64,000 bases of DNA from Craterostigma plantagineum (GCA_027422505.1 JAPQWV010000051.1:2695501-2759500), one strand, 5' to 3'. Positions 1 to 12,612 are shown, counted from the first letter of the stretch. The notes: a model not told the origin generated them from the sequence alone. Numbers and translations: made by a program.

Positions 1-270
1 CTATCCTGCCATATAGCCATCCTCTCGTTTTTCGTTTTTGGATAATACATCCCAAAATAACTAGACATGAAAATTTCCATCTCAAGAGTTGTGGTTTGTA
101 TCCTGACATATATTTTCTCTTTATCTTTATGATGTAAGAATTTTGTTTCCTAATCCAGATCTGTGGTCTCAATTTTTTTGTTAGTTACCCACACTCTATG
201 TTGTGCATCATGGTAAAAGATGTTATATTAATAATATGTTGGTATGTGCTATTTGGTTTCCATGTCACAG
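1..270 (+). other. intron/upstream sequence of the MAP3K epsilon gene
   Basis: No codon-like frame of the family is recognisable here. The stretch is T-rich and ends in a polypyrimidine-like tract with the acceptor CAG just before the exon at 271, so it is most simply read as the intron preceding the first exon in the window. Confidence 0.6.
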
Positions 271-3200
271 GCGGTGGAATTTAGCAAGTTAGTGTCATCA
301 CTTAGGCCTGGTGAACCTGAGGGTGTCATTATTCCTGCTTGTCAGAAGTTGACTACTTTCATTCAGCAGCGTCCGGAACAGAAAGTTGTTTTCATTACAC
401 AACATGGTTTTCTTCCTATAATGGAACTCCTCGAGATTCAAACAACATCTGTATGTAACAGACGTGCCGTAGTCAATTATTCGCCTCTCTTTCATTCTAG
501 TGACCCTATTTACAAGAATTCTCCTCATTTACCCCTGAGGAATTTATCCATTTCAGGGTATATGCGCAGTGCTTCAACTTCTGAATGAGCTTATTAAAGA
601 TAACGTTGGTTATCAGGAGAATGCCTGTCTGGTTGGTCTGGTCAGTACTCTGCTTATTAAAACAATTATAAAGTGCGCTTAAATATTCCTTAAAACATAA
701 CCGGACTGAAAAAACAATATCCTCAAGGTCCCTGCGCTGTTATATTGCATCATCTTCGTTTATTACAATAATTATCGTAATCTCTTGTACGGTAAATCCA
801 GGTTCCTGTGGTGATGAGCTTTGCGTTGCCTGACCGGCCCAAGGAAGTGCGCATGGAAGCTGCGTACTTCTTTCAGCAACTCTGTCGATCAAGGTTAGGA
901 TAGCATTCGCAGGGGCTGTCTGATTGACGTTCATTTTTGTGTAAACGCATTAATACCTATACTCTTCCCAGCTCCATGACGTTACAAATGTTCATTGCTT
1001 GTCGCGGGATACCCATCTTGGTGGGCTTTCTTGAAGCTGATTATGCTAAGTATAGGTAAGTGAATAGATCATCTGATTTTCTATTTTATCCAACTGCAGT
1101 TGCTTAGTTGCATGTCAGTGAGTTTTGATTATGAATTCATGGAGCCAGTATTGCATGGAACTTCTAGCCCCAGTGTTCTGATCAAATGCTGGTGTTCTTA
1201 AATAATTAGTAGTTTAAACTAGGAACAGTAAATAAGAACTGACTTGTTGGATTCTCGGTAAACGTATAGCTGACCTGTTTTTCTCGAATTCAGGGAAATG
1301 GTTCACATGGCTATCGATGGCATGTGGCAGGTTTTCAAGCTTCAGAAGTCAACCTCAAGGAATGATTTTTGTCGCATAGCTGCCAAGAACGGGATCTTAC
1401 TTAGACTTATTAATACTCTGTATAGTTTAAACGAAGCGACCCGTCTGGCTTCTTTAGCTGCTGGTGGCTTACCTGCCGAAGGTTCAGTTCCACGCCTAAG
1501 ATCTGGTCCACTAGATCCTAAGAATGCTTCATTTTTGCACACGGATGCCTCACTCTATGGAGTTAACCAATCAGGTCCACTATTTCAAAATGGAATACAA
1601 GAACCTTCTAGAAATTCGGTATCAATTAATGATGGTGATATGACCCATTGGCTGTGGAACCTTCAGGTACTTCAAGAACTGTGGATCGATTGAAGGGTGA
1701 ACCTTCAGGTGCTTCAGAAGCCGGCATTGAAGCTAGGCAGCAAAGTAGTAGACTATCCACTGATAAGGCTCCAACATTAACGGATGGACCCCCAGCATCG
1801 AGCAGTCACCAGCTAGAGAATACCCGACCGCTCTTAAGTTTGTTGGACAACGAGCCTCCATCGCGGCGTTTGTCTGGTCAGCTTGAATATTTACGGCAAC
1901 TGACTGGGACCGACAAACACGAAAGTATCTTGCCTCTTCTACAATCATCTGGGGACAAGAAAGCTAGTGGGCTTGACTTCTTGATGGCCGAATTCGCAGG
2001 TCATCGAACAACTTATTTTGAGTTATCTTATGTATGGTTATATCAATGAGTCTCAAACTCACTAGTTCACAGAATTTTAAGCAATTGATCTTAACTAGTT
2101 GAGTTTTGCTGCACAGAGGTTTCCGGGAAAGGAAGGGAAAATCACCAGCAGGATTCATTGCCTAGAAGTTCGTCCAAACCAGCTAACAAGAAATTGGGAC
2201 CTCAGATATCCAATGGGGGTATTTCTGCCACTTCTGGGATTACGTCACACACTGCATCAGGCGTGCTATCAGGTTCTGGGGTTTTAAATGCTCGGGCGGG
2301 GAGTGCTGCATCTTCTGGGCTTCTTTCTCACATGGTGTCGCCATGGAATGTTGACGTTGCTCGGGAATATCTCGATAAAGTGGCAGAGCTTCTGCTTGAG
2401 TTTTCTGCGGCGGACACGGCTGTGAAATCTCACATGTGCAGCCAAAGTTTGCTCAATCGCCTATTCCATATGTTCAATAAGATAGAGGCCCCTATTTTGC
2501 TGAAGGTACACCATCTCTCTAAATGTTTGGCTCAGTATTCTTCTGTTATACTCGTAATCTTACTTTTTTTATCTCTTGTCATAATGCTTCTTTTAGTTGC
2601 TGAAATGCGTGAATCATTTGTCAACCGATCCGCATTGCCTAGAGCATCTTCAGCGAGCAGATGCGATTAAATATTTGATCCCTAATCTTGACCTCAAGGA
2701 AGGACCACTCATCTCACAAATTCATTACGAGGTGAGGATAGATCTCTTCATTGCTCCGTTTTTATGAGTGTACTGATGGCTTCGAAATTTATTACGATGA
2801 CTTCGTTATAATCTTATCTGTTGTTTTGTTTGCTGAAGGTCCTTAGCGCACTTTTCAACCTGTGTAAGATTAACAAGAGAAGACAAGAACAGTCTGCGGA
2901 AAATGGGATCATCCCTCATTTAATGAACTTCATTATGACCGATTCTCCTCTCAAGCAATACGCACTTCCACTCTTGTGCGACATGGCGCACGCCTCACGA
3001 AATTCTAGGGAGCAGCTGAGAGCACACGGAGGATTGAGCGTTTACTTGAGCCTCTTGGAGGATGAAATATGGTCCGTAACTGCTTTAGATTCCATCGCCG
3101 TGTGCTTGGCTCACGATAACGAAAGCAAGAAAGTGGAACAAGCTTTGCTGAAGAAGGAATCCGTACAAAAACTGGTCAAGTTCTTCGAGAGCTGCCCCGA

Positions 3201-3726
3201 GCAGCACTTCCTCAACATACTTGAGCCCTTCTTGAAAATCATTACGTACGCCGAATTATTTATTTCCCCATTCTATATTACCTTAAACAGCATCAAAGGT
3301 TCTTCGATTCGATAACTTTGCTGCGTTTGATCGAATGTTGCAGGAAATCATCTCGGATTAATACCACATTGGCTGTTAATGGTTTGACTCCACTGCTTAT
3401 ATCGAGGCTCGATCATCCTGACGCAATAGCACGCCTGAATCTGCTCAAATTGATAAAGGTGCTGATTCGTATTCTAAATACTCGGTCGATTTTTTTATTA
3501 TTATTTTTCAGAATTTTGAGGGTTTTGCTTTTTAATTATTTGCACGAAGGCTGTATACGAACATCATCCTCGGCCGAAGCAACTGATTGTGGAGAACGAT
3601 CTTCCGCGGAAGCTTCAGGACTTGATCGAGGAGAGGAGAGACGGGCAGAGTTCGGGCGGCCAAGTGTTGGTCAAGCAAATGACCACTTCCCTTCTCAAAG
3701 CCCTTCACATCAACACGGTTTTGTGA
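271..3726 (+). CDS. MAP3KE1: MAP3K epsilon-type protein kinase, C-terminal armadillo region (5' end outside window)
   Basis: This is the 3' part of a STE11-type MAP kinase kinase kinase of the plant epsilon class (in Arabidopsis linked to plasma-membrane integrity, pollen and cell division). The kinase domain lies upstream of the window. Exons read from frames and splice sites: 271-450, 557-640, 802-893, 972-1055, 1294-1999, 2117-2505, 2597-2731, 2839-3245, 3344-3458, 3550-3726 (TGA 3724-3726). Helical armadillo-like repeats are visible, with family signatures such as [49 protein letters not shown] and [20 protein letters not shown]. All exon phases agree except in the long exon 1294-1999. 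There the frame used up to about 1640 (DGDMTHW) must shift by one base to reach the frame carrying [20 protein letters not shown] missing C near 1651 would explain it; the 32-bp gap is too short for an intron. It could be a sequencing error or a true lesion. Confidence 0.9.
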
Positions 3727-4002
3727 GTTCGCTTTACATTCTTAGTTGTTGTTACTATTATTGCTATCGCTTGCCAGTGTTGGAATGTCTGTTGCGTTTT
3801 TTCATGCAATGTAATGAATTAATGAATATGCGTGGGGTGTATGTAGTTAATATATTGGTCTCTTATGTTTTGGGCTTTTTCTAAAAACCTGGTATATATT
3901 TCAACTATAGAAATTGGTTTGTTTCTTCATTGACCAATGGCCCTTTCGCGCCTACTAAGCACGGTTAACGGATACGTCTTCGTAACTACAAAAACAGGTT
4001 TT

Positions 4003-4860
4003 TGAGTTGTGGGCTTGTGGTACATATTCAGCAGTCGGATTTTTACGTGGGCTCCCGGCTAATATTCGGCCGCCGGATTTTTCATTCGTGGGCTTTTGGC
4101 CCATATTTGGACGTTGTATTTTTGTCCTAGGGCTTGGCCCATATTCTGTATTGTACTTTGAGCTGTGGGCTTCGGCCCATACATATTTCACGTGTCTTTT
4201 CGTTTTTGGCTTCAGCCCGTATTCCGCGTTGTATTTCGAGACTGGGCCCATATTCGGCGTTGTATTTTGAACTGTAGGCTTTCGGCCCATATTCCGCGTT
4301 GTATTTTCATTTATTGGGCTTTCGGCCCATACTTGGTATTGTATTTTTGAGTTGCGAGCTTTCGGCTCGGCGGGGCCCATATTCGGCGTTGTATTTTCAT
4401 GTTGTGGGCTTTAGGCCCATATTCGGCGTCGTATTCTCGAGTGGGCTAGAGGCCCATATTCGGCATTGTATTTTCGAGTTGTGTGCTTTTCGGCCCACTC
4501 AGTGTTCTAATCTTTAGCTGTGAGCCTACGGCCCATTTTCGTGTTGTATTTTCAAGTATTGGAGCTTACGCCCATATTAGGCGTTGTATTTTTTAATTGT
4601 GGGCTCTCGGACAATTCAACGTCAGTTTTTGAGTTGTGGGCTTCCGACACCGTATTCGACCGTTTTTTGCTGTGGGCTTCAAGCACATATTCACTGTCCG
4701 ATTTTTCATTTGTGGGCGGTCTTTCAGCCCATATTCAGCCATAAATTTTTCGATTGATGTCCTTTCGGCCGATATTTAGCCTTCAAATATTTGGGCTGTG
4801 AGCTTTCGGCCCACATTCATACGTCGTGGAAGTGGCGACGCACTGGCCTATAGTCATACG
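4003..4860. repeat. minisatellite of about 40 bp with GGGCTTTCGGCCCATATTC core
   Basis: Roughly twenty degenerate head-to-tail units of about 37-45 bp follow the MAP3K gene. Each has the core GGGCTTTCGGCCCATATT, then CGGCGTTGTATTTT and a variable AGTTGT linker. The core contains an inverted repeat (GGGC/GCCC flanking a short loop) and a GGCCCA box. Outer units (4008-4090 and 4560-4860) are the most diverged. Open frames across it in both directions are translations of the repeat and are not taken as genes. Confidence 0.85.
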
Positions 4861-5031
4861 TCGTGTATACAAGTTGGGCGTTTATTTCGGGTCATCAAAT
4901 TTTAATTTAATAGGAGAATCGACGAGATTTTGACAGTCTTAACGAAGAAATAAACAAAACCACAAAATCCAAAGGAAAACAAAAAGTTAATAATCAAAAC
5001 TCACCATGTGATGTACTGCTCCCATGCTTGG

Positions 5032-8000
5032 TTAGTTATAAGGGCCACCCCGTCCACCGCCGCCACGCCGTCCACCACCGCCACGGCCACCGCCGCCACG
5101 CCGTCCACCACCACGCCGGCCACCACCAAATCTGCCGCCGGAGTCACTGCCAAATCTGCCGCCGCCACGTCTTCCACCACTTCTCCCGCCACCACCTCTG
5201 TAACCACCATCACCGTTGCTTTTTGGCCTCGGCGGCTCCACCGTCAAGTGACTTCCGTCAAGTTCAGACCCATTCAGCTCCAAAGCTTTCTCAACAGCAT
5301 TGCCATCGCTAAAGTGGACGTATGCCATCCTACAGGAGAGAATCAAAGAAACAAAAAGTTGTGTGCATTCATTCCAATAACGAGAAACTGCTGCAGTGGG
5401 CTACTGAGATAATTGGAAAATTTCAGACCCTCTAACATAACCATCTTGATCAGTTGGAATAGAAACTCGAGTGATTTCACCGCAGGACCCGAAAAACTGT
5501 TCTAGAGAGCCCCTTATCTGCAAAATCTCATTACGATCAGAAAATTTTCAGGAAGTTATAAACTTTATACAAGTGAAAATGAACTAGCTTTACTTCACCT
5601 GATCTTCACCAGCATTCTTGTCGAATCCACGAACATATACAGAGTGCTCCTGACTTCTTGCGCCTCTTTGGAATGACTGGGAGTCTTCTTGTCCTCTGAT
5701 GAGAATTTTTTCAAGGATGAAAGAATGTATCTGAGAAAAAGATCTAAATGTCTCGAAGCGCTCTTATGCTTACCCACTGTTTGGAGTGTAAGCTCCTTTC
5801 TCCCTGGCCAAGTCAAGCTTCACAGCACGACCAAGCAAGTCTTTACCATTCAATTCATTCATCGCCTGAGATGCAAATAATTAAAGGTGCATACAAAATC
5901 AAAATATAGCAACTAACTCCATTGTGAACATTTACGTAGCAAGCATAAAGATGAAGAAATCAGTAGTGTCGTGGTTTATAGAAGACTTCTTTTTCTTGAA
6001 AGATCATATTGGTATTGCACAAATGAAGCTCCAACGTTAAAAAAAAAAAAGCACATCAGTAATTGAGGTATTTAAACAAAGAAAAAAATTATTCCCAAGG
6101 GGTAAATTAGGAAGAACCTTCTCCGCTTGTTCTGCAGTAGCAAATTCAACATGGCCGAAGCCTCTAAACGAATTATCTTCCCTCTTAACAGCGAATCGAA
6201 CATCCACAACTTCCCCAACATCTTTGAAGAAATTCTCGCTGGAAGCAGAACATACAACAAATGTCAGATTAGGAACTACGCAATAATCAATGTAAGGCTG
6301 CACCTACACGTCAGCCTGCTCAACAGAATAGGATAAATTCCCAACGAACAAAGTTTTGGTTCCATCAGATTGCACGTTGGGGGTGACAGGGGTCTTGGGC
6401 TGCATCACATGAATAACATCATCGACAAGGAAATACATCATTATAGGGAAAAACAGATTCTTGAAAGAAACATAAATTATTTTGTGTTGCATGAGGACAT
6501 TCACTTGTAAGGTGTAATACAATACTTACAGTTGCACTTGCAACATCAGTCATCTTCACATCAGAGTCCTGTAATTATCAACAAAAAAATCAAAATCAGC
6601 AATAGGTAAAGACAACTAAAGGTACAGTTTAACTTGATTGAATAAACTCATGTTCATGTTGTGACGAAGTCAATTAAATCATGAGAAAAAAAAAGGAACT
6701 TACGGTCTTCTTAGGGGTCTTTGAAGGCTTTTCTTCGTCTTCAGAGGAATCTTCTTCATCCTCATCAGAGGACTCCTCTGAACTACTTTTCTTGTTTGAA
6801 ACTGTGACTTCAGTTTTTTTCTTCTTAGGCTCTTCATCTTCACTTCCCTCAGAACTTTCATCTTCACTACCATCGTCAGACTCGTCCTTCTTTGACTGCA
6901 GAAAAATAATAATAATCATTCATTACATCAAATAACATTAGAAAGCAAATCCAACACTAGGATCAAAGGAAAACACAAAACCCTGGCTGGTACCTCAGTG
7001 ACCTTCTTCAGAGAAGTTGCTTTAGGATCCTACGAGTAGGACACGAGAAGACCATAGGATTTAGTAAAAAGAAATAGTAAAAAACACACAGAAAGGTAAC
7101 TCAGAAGAACTGTAACTACATAAAAGTTCATAGAACTCCACTTACAAATTGAAAAAACAAAATTACTATCAAGATATGGACAGCAAGAATATATAACTGA
7201 AACAAAAGTATACTAAAGAGAATATCAGGACGGAGAATATCCATATAAATAAATGTCAATCTAGAAAGCAAATCAGTGAACAATAGCTGGCCAATCACTA
7301 GCCAAACTCGATATAGCAAATACAAATCGAAATACTTTTAACTATATAGAACTAAAGGGAAACGTGAGTTATGAAGCTTCTGAAACAGCCAATAAAAATT
7401 GCTATGAAGAATAAAAACCACCACGGTAGCAATATTACCTCGCCATCACTACTTTCATCATCAGACTCAGATTCCTCACCGGACTTCTCATCCTCGGATT
7501 CATCGCTTGATTCATCTTTCTCGGCTGGAACCTTCTTGGCTACAGGATTTTCATCTTCAGAGGAACTATCATCACTTGACTCCTTGGCAGGTGCCTTTGT
7601 TTCCTTCTTACCTGCAGCAACATCCTCGTCGGAACTCCCATCTTCCGAGGAAGACTCAGTTTTTGTCTTCGCAACAGCTGCATTCCCAGTCTTTGCTGGG
7701 GCTGCAGTTTTCTTGATTCCCGCAACAGCTTCATCCAAACCACTGCTTTCTTCTGAAGAGTCGGAGTCGACCTTCCCATTTTTCGAAGCCTTAACCTTCA
7801 AAGGAGATTCGTAGAATAATGCCAAATGAATTTAAAGTACTTACTAAGAAGAAAAGCAGAGAAATGGACCTCACACCAAGAAAATTCAATAAAGAAACAA
7901 CAAGAACCAAGAAATCAAGCACAGACGCAAAGTACGATACAATGGTGATATAAATTAAGTCCATCAACGTTCGGCTTATTCTACTTCCTATGGATAAATA

Positions 8001-8570
8001 AAAAAAAAAACAGACAAGTCAAAAGGTCAAAACATACAATAACAAATGCTTCAATAACAACATGAGAGTTCCAAAAGAATAAGAGTAAAACCTTGGCTTG
8101 TTCCATTGAGTCCGAAGACGAACTGCCGTCTTCAGAAGAAGTCTCAACTTTCTTTTTGACAACTTTCTTCTCAATTTTGACCTCTGTCTTCTTCTCAACG
8201 ATCTTTGGCTTCTTAGCAGTCACAACTCCCTTCCCTAAAGCCTCCTCTGCTTCTCTCTTCCCTGTTACACAACAAATATTTACATAAAACAAGAAAGCCC
8301 TGGCAAAGAAGCCGCGTACTCTATGAAGGAAAACTACAAAAAGAGAAGCAATAACCAGCTAATAAAACAACGTTCAACTATGAAAATCCAAACCTTTCTT
8401 CAAGGGCTTCGCTGGAGCAGGGACTACAGCGGCATCGACCTGAAAGCACAAAAAGCGAGGAAAACAACGTTAAAACCAACAAAAACTAATCAACCACGCC
8501 AACATTCTAACAGAAATTAACAATTCATTCTTCTTACCTTAGTAGAAGATTTCTTGGTTGATTTACCCAT
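5032..8570 (-). CDS. NUCL: nucleolin (acidic N-terminus, two RRMs, GAR tail)
   Basis: Nucleolin-like nucleolar RNA-binding protein for rDNA chromatin, rRNA transcription and pre-rRNA processing. Thirteen exons on the minus strand: 8570-8538, 8439-8394, 8261-8092, 7795-7439, 7029-6994, 6895-6704, 6568-6530, 6399-6308, 6238-6118, 5865-5774, 5695-5599, 5517-5429, 5329-5032. They sum to 1662 bp (553 aa plus TAA), with phases agreeing throughout. The start MGKSTKKSSTK is Lys-rich. Residues ~60-300 are blocks of Ser/Glu/Asp separated by basic KK motifs, likely casein-kinase-2 substrates. RRM1 is at ~305-383 (RNP2 LFVGNL, RNP1 RGFGHVEF) and RRM2 at ~410-490 (RNP2 VYVRGF, RNP1 RGMAYVHF). The last ~60 residues are an RGG/GRRGGG-rich GAR domain. 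This is the standard plant two-RRM architecture. The upstream telo-boxes and site II motif fit ribosome-biogenesis co-regulation. Confidence 0.93.
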
Positions 8571-8628
8571 TGGAATCGATACTGAATAGGCGAAATAGTC
8601 AGCGAAAGAAGAAACGGAGCGCAGGTAA

Positions 8629-8752
8629 AAACCCTAGGGGCGTCTAGGGTTTAAGTTGGTGTGGTGAGAAAGAGATACTTTGGCGTAAGGGAAAAGCCAT
8701 TTATAGATGTGAATCCTTTCATTAGGTTTTTAGGTTATTACACTTTGGCCCA
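8629..8752 (-). promoter_or_regulatory. nucleolin promoter: paired telo-boxes, TATA, site II
   Basis: Upstream of the nucleolin ATG (8570) are two telo-box motifs in opposite orientation, AAACCCTAG at 8629-8637 and CTAGGGTTT at 8644-8652. A TATAAA (minus strand) lies at 8705-8700, and a TGGGCC site II-type motif (minus strand) at 8752-8747. Telo-box plus site II combinations are known in promoters of plant ribosomal-protein and ribosome-biogenesis genes. The telo-boxes lie downstream of the TATA, probably in the 5' leader. Confidence 0.65.
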
Positions 8753-9327
8753 TCAATTTAAGATCATTACACAAATAGAATAGACAAGGCACGCCAGGTT
8801 TAAAACGAAACAACGATGTATTGTATTAAAATCCGAGAAAACTAGTTGTAAATTAATTTTGTATAACATGGTACAAATGACCAAAACCAAGTTACAACAT
8901 TAATAAGGGGATTTTTATCTGACTAGTGCGAACTTAGAATAAATTGACGATCATGCAGAAAGAGATAATCAACACCACTCGGTTAAAAAAGCCAATAAAA
9001 AGAATATCATACTTGAGATGATAAGTATATTTCAATTTCTCTCCAAAAGTCACAAATGCCCCCACAATCCTATTTCATCATCAGTTCCTAACAAGACTCA
9101 ATTGCACATTTACACGAACACTGCAACATTCTCTTACAAATGCAACAACAAGAAAAATGACTCAGAAAAACCTCTCTTAAGTTCAACGAAAGTCTCCCAA
9201 GTATTTTATTCCTCTGTTCATCATGAATCTCTCTCTGCTATTTCGTCTCATTGAATGGTATGACCCTGTATACATTTATATCCTGTTCAAGAAACTGTAT
9301 ATATGTAATGGAAAAAAAAAGGTGAAC
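8753..9327. other. intergenic, nucleolin upstream / LysM 3' flank
   Basis: AT-rich sequence between the nucleolin promoter and the LysM stop codon, presumably including the LysM 3' UTR near 9250-9327. I see no conserved coding frame, RNA gene or repeat in it. Confidence 0.5.
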
Positions 9328-11329
9328 TTAATCAAGTGCTGCCTTATTTTTCCGACTTATAGGCCTAGGTAGGCCATCGAAGATAGGCCTAGCAATTGCC
9401 GAGCCAGAAAAGGCTTGAAAGTCTGGCTTCAGACTCCACTTAGACGTCGGCCAGAGCGAAGACAGCGAACTACTGTTGTCAGAATCTTGCAAGTTCGTCG
9501 TACTAAATGATTTCCTCACTCCACTAACATGCTCGATTGAAGGAGAATCACCAAAACTGGGAAGAACTGTGCTGTTCTGTGCAGATGAGTCGCTGTCTAC
9601 GCCTCCTAAAGCAGTTCTGTTTGTTGACTTAGGCCTAAGAGCTAAGCCTTTGCCAGTGATTGCTGAGATTGGAGTGGTGATAGTGTCTTCCTTCAGAATC
9701 TTTTCGGGAGTTTGGGAATTGAAGTCAGTGCTAATAGCCCTTTGGTGCCTTTTCATAAACTTCTCAATCCATTTATCTGAGTTATTAGCTTCAGTTTCGC
9801 GTGACCAAAAGCTGTCTATGAGGTCACCATTTTCTGAGGTTAAGCCGTTGGCTACACTTCTTGATTTCCTATGCAGAGGAGGGTTGGACTTTGAGAGAGG
9901 AAAGTCCTCTAAATAATGGGCTTCCCCTTTGTGGTTGGCTGACATATGGGAGCCTTCTTCTGATGTTTTTGGCCCTTCTGATTTAAGACCGTAATAACCT
10001 CTCAAGCTATTCATGGCCGGCGATACTTTCCTCTCAGAAGAAGATTTTAGTTTCAGACATTGGAATGAATCGAACAGATCAGAGTTCCTCCGACTGGGTG
10101 GTTCAGAGCTGCTTGGCCTGCACATAGATAACAGAACAGAAATATCTTCAGCTTAGGTTAATGTAAATTCGAATAGTGGTGTGTTCAAGTGTGTGTGCAT
10201 ATTCCAAGTTCATCTGCTCCGTGTTAAAACAAATATATGATAAAGGGTTGACAAACGGCATAAACCGCTTCACCTAACTGTCCATAAACAGTGAATGAGG
10301 AAAGAAAGAACTAAGTCAACTGAAAGTAACGCGCGAATCATTGACGGCAAAACTGAAACTTCTAGATAAGAAGGATATCATTCATACGTGTCGGAAACAA
10401 AAGATCACATAATGTTTCAAAGTAGCCAATGAAATTTAACGCATAGCATATCAGACAATTCCTGCCTTTGAAGAAGATCACACGATCTTTGATAATAGAA
10501 GGAAATATAATTACTTGGTAATCCAAGACACAGAAACTGAAAAACCAGTATTAAGCGTCTCCTTTTCTTGATATGATAACAGAAACGGCCGTAGATGGAA
10601 AAACTACCGTTGAATTGTCTCATGACCGTTTGACACGATTAGAGAAGGTGGGTGCCTCCCTGGTAACGGTATCCGCAGTGTCTTTAGGGCAAACATTTGA
10701 AGATCGGTTACCAACCCGTTTAATCTTTTTATATCAGCCACCTGAAAAAAACAAACCAAATACCATAACATCAGCACAACTCCGTATTTGTAAATTCTAT
10801 ATGGAAGTATCGGAGCTGATTCACACTATAATCAGATCATTTAATTAGATAGAAAAACAAGTTTGAGATGCCACATTAAATCAACAATAGAAAGTGTTCA
10901 TCGAAAACCACCCCCACTAAATTTCAGCAACATACGAAGAAGATGAAACAACTTACAAACTTAATCCAAAACAGCTAAATCCCTAAACGGCATACAATGA
11001 AAACTTAAAAAATCCTGATTCTAGAATTTCAGGCATCAATCAAATCGAAATAAAACCACGCCAAAACACAGATCGCGAGATTAACGTATGACCGAAGCAT
11101 CATTTATCATTACCTCCACGCCGTATTTGATAGCTACGCCAGCGAGCGTATCGAATTTGGTGACCGTATGGTATATGCAATTGGCTCCACCACCACCATT
11201 GGCGCCGACGAAGGGCGACAGAGGCGAAACCTGCGCCGATCTCGACGACGAGGAGGAGGACGATGGCCTCTCCTTACAACATTCTTCATCGCCGAGACCG
11301 CCCATCGGCGAAAACCCGTCCCTATCCAT
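9328..11329 (-). CDS. LysM domain-containing protein, intracellular type
   Basis: Three exons on the minus strand: 11329-11114, 10741-10608, 10117-9328 (1140 bp, 379 aa). All phases agree; the start is the first in-frame ATG (MDRDGFSP). A single LysM module spans residues ~52-96 (IYHTVTKFDTLAGVAIKYGV then VADIKRLNGLVTDLQMFAL), split by intron 1. There is no signal peptide or membrane segment, so this is not a cell-surface chitin or peptidoglycan receptor. The remaining ~280 residues are Ser-rich and probably disordered, with short basic stretches. It matches the plant 'peptidoglycan-binding LysM domain-containing' family (At5g23130-like, as I recall), whose function is unknown. The nearby HUA2-like and CLPP2 genes match that gene's Arabidopsis neighbours, which supports orthology. 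Confidence 0.88.
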
Positions 11330-11446
11330 CTGTTTTTCAGCACCAAATGAGGAAAAAAAGAAAGAGGAGATCAAATCAGCTGAGGATCGAATTACATCAT
11401 GAGATCGATTTAGACGTTAAACTGCAGAATGAAATCGATTTTGGTT

Positions 11447-11454
11447 TTTATATA
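11447..11454 (-). promoter_or_regulatory. TATA box of the LysM gene
   Basis: TATATAAA on the minus strand, about 118 bp upstream of the ATG at 11329, a typical plant position allowing a leader of roughly 85 bp. Confidence 0.5.
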
Positions 11455-11616
11455 GGACGAATTTATTTTCTCTTTGTTTTTGTTGGTATTATTATTATAT
11501 TAGTTGTTTTTTTTTTTTTTTATCGAGGAAGCTAAGAGACTACTGTAGCTCCGTGTCAACGGGGATATACGCGTGTGTTTCATTATTGTATAAATATTTA
11601 TTAAATATCTCTTATA

Positions 11617-11878
11617 CTACATCTGTCCCAGGTATTTCTTCCCAAAGATTAGTGGGCAGAGATTAAGAAACTACATTATTTTAATATTATAGTACACCTT
11701 TTGAGGTATGTGGAGAGAAAAGTTATTAGTAGACACGCAAATCAAGAAGACTTTTTTTAATATTAATGGTGTAATTAGTTTAATTGCGGGATAATTTTTT
11801 ACCAAAAATGGAAATGGAAAGAATTATGTGGGACGTCCAAAATAGAAAGATGGGAAGAAATAAGTGGGACGGAGGAAG
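11617..11878. mobile_element. Stowaway-type MITE (Tc1/mariner), TA target site
   Basis: A 262-bp element with terminal inverted repeats of about 29 bp. The left end begins CTACATCTGTCCCAGG and the right end, read inverted, begins CTTCCTCCGTCCCACT. Both continue into a shared TATTTCTTCCC. It is flanked by TA dinucleotides (11615-11616 and 11879-11880). The CTNCCTCCGTCCCA-type end is the hallmark of plant Stowaway MITEs. The interior is AT-rich and non-coding. Confidence 0.85.
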
Positions 11879-12091
11879 TATTAGTTATCTGTATTATTAT
11901 AATCATTATTATGTCTATTTTTGCATAGTTTAATTGAAGGTGTTAATTGAAGGTGTTTGACTGTTAGAGTTAGAGATTCATTAATGGATATTTGGTTAAT
12001 GTTGGGTTAACCTACAACGAACCACAGCCCACTTAATTCGGTTCGAGCCGGAATCAACCCAAATCCGAACCCGAACAATTCATATAACACG

Positions 12092-12604
12092 TAGTGGTGG
12101 GTAAAGGGTTCGCGGGGCGGTTCCGCGGGGCGGGGTCGGGAGGTTCTGGTTCGGACGGTTCTTCCTGGCTCACGGTTCCGGGGCGATTCCGATTCCACGA
12201 GCCATAACCACGGAACCGCCCTAGCACCGCCCCGCGGCCCCGCGGTTCCACGCGGTTCCGAGGAGGGTCCGGGGCGGTTCGACCCCTTTAATTTTTTTTT
12301 TTAAATGCAAAATTAAAAAATTCATAAATAATTCATTAAAAAATACGAAAAAATACAATGGAAAAAAATACATGGAAATGAAAAAAATACAAGGAAAAGA
12401 AAAAACATACGAAAAAAAATAAAACGGAATAAAATATTCATGGAACCGCGGTTCCGAACCGCGGTTTGACGGTTCCAAATTTCAATAACCGGCACGCCCC
12501 ATCTCGGCGTGCCGGTTCCGGTGCGGCTCGCGGTTCTGTACGGGGTTCCGGCGCGGTTCTGGAACCGCGGGGCGGGCCCGGAACCGCCCCGTTACCCAGG
12601 TCTA
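12092..12604. mobile_element. non-autonomous hAT element, 8-bp TSD ATAACACG
   Basis: A 513-bp element flanked by perfect 8-bp direct repeats ATAACACG (12084-12091 and 12605-12612). Its ends are inverted: TAGTGGTGGGTAAAGGG on the left and, read inverted, TAGACCTGGGTAACGGG on the right. Each is followed by GC-rich sequence with repeated GCGGTTCCG words. The centre (12290-12430) is AT-rich with no transposase. The 8-bp duplication and TAG..CTA termini fit the hAT superfamily. Confidence 0.85.
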
Positions 12605-12612
12605 ATAACACG

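Noticed and set aside
4007..4517. Hydrophobic-looking open frames in the 40-bp minisatellite
   Set aside because: Repeat translation only.
5008..5412. Thr/Ala-rich plus-strand frame over the nucleolin GAR region
   Set aside because: Antisense of the RGG-coding repeats; spliced minus-strand nucleolin explains the sequence.
9018..9254. 78-aa plus-strand frame between nucleolin and LysM genes
   Set aside because: No recognisable motif, AT-rich context, consistent with chance.
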